This document shows positions 14,841 through 17,982 of a DNA stretch of 17,982 nucleotides, in pieces. The notes beneath the pieces are model-generated. The model made no database searches, was not told where the DNA came from, and saw only the letters and a list, made by a program, of their open reading frames with translations. A program made the position numbers and the translations under genes. Source of the DNA: Oribacterium sp. UBA4274 (lineage in GTDB: Bacteria > Bacillota > Clostridia > Lachnospirales > Lachnospiraceae); NCBI GenBank assembly GCA_002396005.1, contig DGVW01000079.1, positions 1 through 17,982 of the forward strand. Direction: 5' to 3'. How positions within the stretch are numbered: position 1 is the stretch's first letter; each line of letters starts with the position of its first letter.

Positions 14841-14885
14841 AATCCTAGTATCCTTTCTATGATTAATTGCTCTGCTGTTTAGCGG

Positions 14886-16175
14886 TTATTTCAGTAAAAA
14901 CTGGTCAAAACCGGTGGTTTCTATGATTTCCCTGACTGCAGCATTGGCGCCTGTCAGTTCAAAATTATCCTTATCCTTCAGGGATTTGTACATAAGAAGG
15001 AGTACACGAAGCCCTGCTGAAGATACATAGGCCATCTTGCTGACATCAATGTGGATGCCGGTTATGCCATCTCCCGCTTCCTGGAATTTTTTCAAAAGTT
15101 CCGGAGCTGTCAGGGTATCCATACGTCCCTGAATGCTTACATCCAATAGTCCTCCATTAAGAGTGCATTTTGCCTCAAAAGGAAGATTTGGGTCCAGTGG
15201 GATTTCTGATGAAGCATTGGAATCAGCAACAGGCCTAGACTCCTTGAAATCCGGGTCAACAGTGATTTTCCAGATGTTTACATGCTTGATGTTTTCCTTG
15301 AGTTTTTCGATTTCCTCATCCGTCATGGCATCGAAAAGCTGAAGCTTCAAGTCGTCTCTGTAATAAGGGATTTTTTCTACCAGGAGCCCTCTTGATTTGT
15401 ACAATGCTTCTATCTTTTTATAATCCGGGGTGAGTTTTCCGGCGGATTCTTTTACTACATTTGAGTTGTTTTTATGAAGATCGGTATCTGCCTGCCCGCC
15501 GAATCCTTTTCTTGATGCAAGCAGGAGCTCCATCGCCTTATCACCTGCTACAGCTTTGTATACAGCCATATAATATTCTAAGGTTTCAACGTCAGCATTG
15601 AGCCAGCAACCACCTTTTTCAGTGAGGATGCGTCTGATGTTCACACCGAGCTGATGTGTCTCGTCCGCTGTAAGATATACCGTAAGTCCTTCGGTCGCGA
15701 TGCAGACAGGACCGTCCACCATATCTGCGGCAGCCTTCATGCTTTCGTAATTGGTTACGTCAACAACCTGGAAATTAATCTTATTTTTCTGCTCATCATC
15801 AGTCATTGAAGCAATGATTGGGGAAAACTCATTTATAACAGCAGGAAGATCACAGCCTAAATATTGCATTCCTTTCTCTGTGAACTCAAAAACCTTAGGT
15901 GTATAACCACACGGAAGATCCATGAGAGTTTTAAAACCACTTTCCTCTATGGTTCTGTTTAGTGCAACATAACGTAGTTCTCTGACGATGTCAGAAGGTC
16001 TGTTTATCATGTCAGTACTATCAACACCATGAAAAATCTTCTCTTTTTCCACACCCATTTTTTCGAGTATTTCCAATGCTTTATCATAGTGAGCATTTGC
16101 CAGCATGATAAGCGTTGTGATGGCTGTATTGGAGGTCGGATTTACAGTGATATTTAGTTCCTGGTTTTCATTCAT
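14886..16175 (-). CDS. LCM-type methyltransferase fused to a C-terminal STAS domain
   Basis: Two-domain protein of 429 residues. Residues about 20-300 match the leucine carboxyl methyltransferase family (PPM1/LCM-like, S-adenosylmethionine dependent): LNRTIEES, the glycine-containing motif DLPCGYTP, the acidic CDLPA turn, and CIATEGLTVYL, the family's EGxxxYL motif. After a linker, residues about 334-429 form a STAS domain (LDVSIQGRMDTLTAPEL, then IDVSKMAYVSSAGLRVLL), which keeps the SSAGLR serines that are phosphorylated in anti-sigma antagonists such as SpoIIAA. ATG 16173-16175 is chosen because GGGAG lies 10 nt upstream; an in-frame ATG at 16232 would add 19 residues of no domain value. 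It is the first gene before the phosphatase. The methyl acceptor and STAS partner are unknown. Confidence 0.86.
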   Translation of the reverse strand: MNENQELNITVNPTSNTAITTLIMLANAHYDKALEILEKMGVEKEKIFHGVDSTDMINRPSDIVRELRYVALNRTIEESGFKTLMDLPCGYTPKVFEFTEKGMQYLGCDLPAVINEFSPIIASMTDDEQKNKINFQVVDVTNYESMKAAADMVDGPVCIATEGLTVYLTADETHQLGVNIRRILTEKGGCWLNADVETLEYYMAVYKAVAGDKAMELLLASRKGFGGQADTDLHKNNSNVVKESAGKLTPDYKKIEALYKSRGLLVEKIPYYRDDLKLQLFDAMTDEEIEKLKENIKHVNIWKITVDPDFKESRPVADSNASSEIPLDPNLPFEAKCTLNGGLLDVSIQGRMDTLTAPELLKKFQEAGDGITGIHIDVSKMAYVSSAGLRVLLLMYKSLKDKDNFELTGANAAVREIIETTGFDQFLLK

Positions 16176-16212
16176 TAAAAAAATTCTCCCATCAGTATTT
16201 CTTTGATTTATG

Positions 16213-16257
16213 TGTCGAAATGATGCGTACAAATGTAACTATCTATATACTTCGACA
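16213..16257. promoter_or_regulatory. Possible operator: spaced inverted repeat upstream of the methyltransferase-STAS gene
   Basis: TGTCGAA (16213-16219) and TTCGACA (16251-16257) are perfect complements 31 nt apart, inside the 229-nt gap upstream of the minus-strand gene start at 16175. The arms flank an AT-rich stretch where a promoter would lie, but no convincing -35/-10 pair was found. The short arm length makes chance occurrence possible. Confidence 0.3.
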
Positions 16258-16303
16258 TTAAACGATGGAAATATAAAAGAGTGATGTTTTTTGAAGTGCT
16301 CTT

Positions 16304-16334
16304 ATGTTGTGAGGATCAAAAGTGCCAAATCACA
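16304..16334 (+). repeat. Degenerate third copy of the ATGATGTGAGTGTCAAAAGT repeat
   Basis: 16304-16323 matches the 20-mer of elements A and B at 17 of 20 positions. As in element B, the region folds back: TGTGA (16308-16312) pairs with TCACA (16330-16334), leaving TCAAAAGTGCC in the loop. It sits just beyond the terminator of the lipoprotein gene (convergent side) in an otherwise empty gap. Confidence 0.5.
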
Positions 16335-16346
16335 CTTCTATAGTAC

Positions 16347-16376
16347 AAAAAAGCCTGTCCGCTGAAGGAACAGGCT
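16347..16376 (-). terminator. Intrinsic terminator of the deoxyribosyltransferase-like lipoprotein gene
   Basis: AGCCTGT/ACAGGCT (16352-16358 with 16370-16376), extended by CC/GG with one bulged A, followed on the minus strand by six U (16347-16352). It begins 28 nt past the stop codon. Confidence 0.88.
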
Positions 16377-16404
16377 CTTACGCTCATTAATTACGGAAAG
16401 ATTT

Positions 16405-17142
16405 TTATAACTGATTTTCTTCCAGATAATCTTCCAATGACTTGATGAGCGCCTCATCATTCAAATCATAAAACAATTTAGTGAAGCAACCGGAAATCAT
16501 TGGATTTAAATCCATGTCAAGTTCGACAGATCTTGCATCACTTTTCAGTCCATAGCACCTCTTGCCGCTTGCATAAGCAATGCCTAACTCAACACAGGCT
16601 CCTTCGTCAGGAACTCGCCCATCAAGCAACATGAAAATAATGTCTGACTTGAGGACTTCATCCTTGTCCTTTTGGAAAATAAGTTCAGTCTTTTCGTCTA
16701 CTGTTTTGCCTTCAAGTTCAGGGGCCAGAAAACCATCACGTTGTGGTAAAAATACCTCGTATCCATAACTCTCGAGAATATTGACAATTTTTAAGTTGTA
16801 TTCTCTCTCAGCTGCATTAAAAAGAGGTGCAGCAAAATAAATCCTTTTACCCTCGGTAGAGGTTTCAGTATTTGAATCTGCTGTGGTCAGTGTGGTTTCT
16901 TCTGTGATTTCATTTGATTCATCAATTACTGCTGTAGTTTCGTCCTGGAGTTTATCTGATTCGGCGGTTTCTGCTATGACAGTTTCGTTTATTGTTTCTT
17001 GTGTGACCTGAGCCGGTGTTTCCGGTATATCAAGACCGGCCTGCTCACACCCTGCCAAACCGGATGCAAGCATTACCATCATCCCAAGTGATAAAATCTT
17101 TATCAAATGTTTCTTTTTCCACATCAGATTTTTATTAAGCAT
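16405..17142 (-). CDS. Lipoprotein with a nucleoside 2-deoxyribosyltransferase-like domain
   Basis: A 245-residue exported lipoprotein. The basic N-terminus and hydrophobic stretch end in the lipobox LAGC (Cys32). A Thr/Glu-rich linker follows (about 35-97). The C-terminal ~145 residues resemble nucleoside 2-deoxyribosyltransferase: KRIYFAAPLFNAAER opening, YEVFLPQRDG, DIIFMLLDG and VPDEGACVELGIAYASGK, which holds the Asp/Glu pair including the likely catalytic Glu. These enzymes are normally cytosolic and swap bases on deoxynucleosides; surface location would be unusual. AGGA lies 7 nt before ATG 17140-17142. An intrinsic terminator follows. It is divergent from small RNA copy 2, whose promoter is about 110 nt away. 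Scavenging of extracellular deoxynucleosides is one possibility. Confidence 0.85.
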   Translation of the reverse strand: MLNKNLMWKKKHLIKILSLGMMVMLASGLAGCEQAGLDIPETPAQVTQETINETVIAETAESDKLQDETTAVIDESNEITEETTLTTADSNTETSTEGKRIYFAAPLFNAAEREYNLKIVNILESYGYEVFLPQRDGFLAPELEGKTVDEKTELIFQKDKDEVLKSDIIFMLLDGRVPDEGACVELGIAYASGKRCYGLKSDARSVELDMDLNPMISGCFTKLFYDLNDEALIKSLEDYLEENQL

Positions 17143-17231
17143 AGTATCTTCCTCTCTTTTTGTGATATTTAAATCATTTTATCACTAACTCTTCTTATAT
17201 TCAGCTCAATCTTGAACTTAAGAATTCTATT

Positions 17232-17281
17232 AAAATAAAAATTATTTCCGTGTTGACAGAATGTACGAAAATAGGTACAAT
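17232..17281 (+). promoter_or_regulatory. Promoter of small RNA copy 2, with UP-like box
   Basis: AAAATAAAAATTATTT (17232-17247, identical to 13711-13726), 5 nt, consensus TTGACA (17253-17258), 17-bp spacer, TACAAT (17276-17281). It is a slightly better promoter than that of copy 1, which has TTGACC. Confidence 0.87.
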
Positions 17282-17287
17282 ATAAAC

Positions 17288-17394
17288 AAGTTAAAGAGAT
17301 GTGGCGAGTGCTTCACAGATCTGAAACGATTCGTGATTAAAAAAGAACGGTAGATGACATGGCGAGTGCTTCATGGATTCGAGGTTCTTTTTTT
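17288..17394 (+). ncRNA. Small structured RNA, copy 2 (unrecognised family)
   Basis: About 107 nt, ending in seven T within the intrinsic terminator. The body from the AAAGAG at 17293 to the terminator is identical to copy 1 apart from one missing G (copy 1 position 13817). The same two GGCGAGTGCTTC hairpins are present, at 17301-17312 and in the terminator arm at 17361-17372. Similarity to copy 1 starts at the UP-like box and stops right after the terminator (TTTTTTTGTG), so the duplicated unit is one complete gene. It lies between the lipoprotein gene (divergent) and the MazF locus (convergent). Confidence 0.8.
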
Positions 17395-17557
17395 GTGGGT
17401 AAAAATCATTTTTGTAGACCGATATCTTACCATTGGATTTCCTGAGTTTTTCGGCATTGGAGACCTAATTGGAGACCTGATTGAATTATTGATAGTTGTT
17501 TTTATTTGTCATTATAGTGTCCACCGCATTGGACTGACTGCTATAACAGATTCCTCA
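17395..17557. other. Non-coding gap with a short tandem repeat
   Basis: No protein gene is supported here. The only structure seen is ATTGGAGACCT occurring twice (17456-17466 and 17468-17478) with one base between. The core TTGGAGACCT also occurs once at 13966-13975, likewise within 100 nt downstream of a small RNA copy. The frame that spans the region on the plus strand starts inside the small RNA and has no ribosome binding site. Confidence 0.5.
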
Positions 17558-17708
17558 TTAATATTCCTCGATGATGTTGTGCTGCAAAACCTTACCTTTT
17601 TCAATGTCTTCGATTCGACGTTTCAACTCCGCCGCTTCAGCTAAGGTAAAGCCATTGGAATCTTTTAATGAAAAGCACTTAAAAAATCCAGGATTGCCGG
17701 TGAATCAT
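17558..17708 (-). pseudogene. Small helical ORF after mazF, frameshifted or decayed
   Basis: One minus-strand frame reads FSLKDSNGFTLAEAAELK, then RRIEDIEKGKVLQHNIIEEY and a stop at 17558-17560. It is a well-formed amphipathic helix of protein-like composition but has no start codon in frame. An ATG at 17706-17708 gives MIHRQSWIF and stops at a run of six T (17681-17686 as A on the plus strand). Removing one T joins the two frames into a protein of about 49 residues. This may be a decayed small gene, a slippage site or a sequence error. It lies 5 nt after the MazF-like stop. The helix recalls the C-terminal part of small antitoxins, but I cannot assign a family. Confidence 0.4.
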
Positions 17709-17713
17709 GTGGA

Positions 17714-17982
17714 TTATTCTTTTTCTAATAACATACTGATGCGATCCAATATTTCAGTCAGATCTTTATCAGTAACACTACCAATTCTGGTGATTGGACG
17801 AGCTTTGACATCCATGCTTTTTATTTGGTCACACATTACAAAGCCATCCACAAAAGAATAACCTTTTAGCTCGTAATGAAAAGGATTATTTCTGTTAGTA
17901 TGCGTAACCGGACACATATAGACCAGAGACAATCTGTCATTCATTAATCTATTACTAACTACAATAGCGGGACGATATCCAG
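17714..17982 (-). CDS. MazF/PemK-family endoribonuclease toxin, C-terminal part (cut by window edge)
   Basis: The last 88 residues are visible; the 5' end lies beyond the right edge. The frame stays open to the edge and reads GYRPAIVVSNRLMNDRL, the PAIVVSN strand typical of MazF/PemK toxins. It continues with VYMCPVT and then GFVMCDQIKSMDVKAR, the family's conserved G-x-(V/I)-x-C-(D/E)-Q-(I/V)-(K/R)-x-x-D motif, followed by a C-terminal helix (LTEILDRISMLL). MazF-type proteins cut mRNA at short sequences and are neutralised by an antitoxin, usually encoded just upstream, which would lie outside the window. An internal ATG at 17942-17944 is not the true start because it would remove the first conserved strand. 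Confidence 0.9.
   Translation of the reverse strand, partial: GYRPAIVVSNRLMNDRLSLVYMCPVTHTNRNNPFHYELKGYSFVDGFVMCDQIKSMDVKARPITRIGSVTDKDLTEILDRISMLLEKE

Noticed and set aside
13767..17394. CRISPR array or phage/IS ends made from the repeated sequences
   Set aside because: The repeats are not regularly spaced, there is no cas gene or transposase, and the duplicated unit coincides with a promoter-to-terminator gene.
17354..17644. 96-codon plus-strand open frame after small RNA copy 2
   Set aside because: It starts within the terminator arm of the RNA and lies antisense to the small ORF downstream of mazF; hydrophobic run reflects T-rich DNA, not a credible membrane protein.

Overview
The window looks like a chromosomal segment of a Gram-positive anaerobe of the class Clostridia, most probably Lachnospiraceae. 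The grounds are a threonine T-box in front of thrS, strong TTGACA/TATAAT-type promoters with 17-bp spacers, AGGAG-type ribosome binding sites, two class II tRNA genes without an encoded CCA end, lipoproteins with Gram-positive style lipoboxes, and a comM-dprA pair. The genus cannot be fixed from sequence alone. Most protein genes are on the minus strand; only one protein gene (a SIMPL-domain lipoprotein) is on the plus strand.

Layout. 1-1448: 5' part of thrS (minus) with a complete T-box leader, terminator and promoter. 1449-3901: dprA and comM, overlapping by 4 bp, for handling incoming DNA and natural transformation. 4041-5992: a short-chain dehydrogenase translationally coupled (TTGA overlap) to an S4-domain RluC/RluD-type pseudouridine synthase. 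6054-6214: a tRNA-Leu gene with the unusual anticodon AAG. 6243-8234: a PIN/NYN-like nuclease-fold protein with a long disordered tail holding two AT-hook-like motifs. 8279-8442: tRNA-Ser(GGA) with promoter and terminator. 8443-8794: no protein gene, but a plus-strand promoter, a possible small RNA and a perfect 15-bp inverted repeat. 8795-12416: a tight three-gene run, VanX-type D-Ala-D-Ala dipeptidase, metallo-beta-lactamase-fold hydrolase and a Uup-like ABC-F ATPase.

12417-17982 is the most unusual part. It carries single genes and small operons (SIMPL lipoprotein; tyrosine phosphatase plus a methyltransferase-STAS fusion; a lipoprotein with a nucleoside deoxyribosyltransferase domain; the C-terminal part of a MazF/PemK toxin) separated by long non-coding stretches full of structured repeats. 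The main discovery candidate is a pair of nearly identical ~108-nt RNA genes (about 13767-13874 and 17288-17394), each with an AT-rich UP-like box, a 17-bp-spaced sigma-A promoter and an intrinsic terminator. Each RNA contains two copies of the same hairpin motif (GGCGAGTGCTTC) with a changed but still complementary closing stem, and the second copy sits inside the terminator. I do not recognise this RNA as a known family.

A second repeat family, based on ATGATGTGAGTGTCAAAAGT, occurs at 12469 and 13888 (identical 20-mers) and 16304 (17/20). Each lies in intergenic, fold-prone sequence, and one starts 14 nt past the end of the first small RNA. Functional links between the RNAs, the repeats and the neighbouring genes are inference only.
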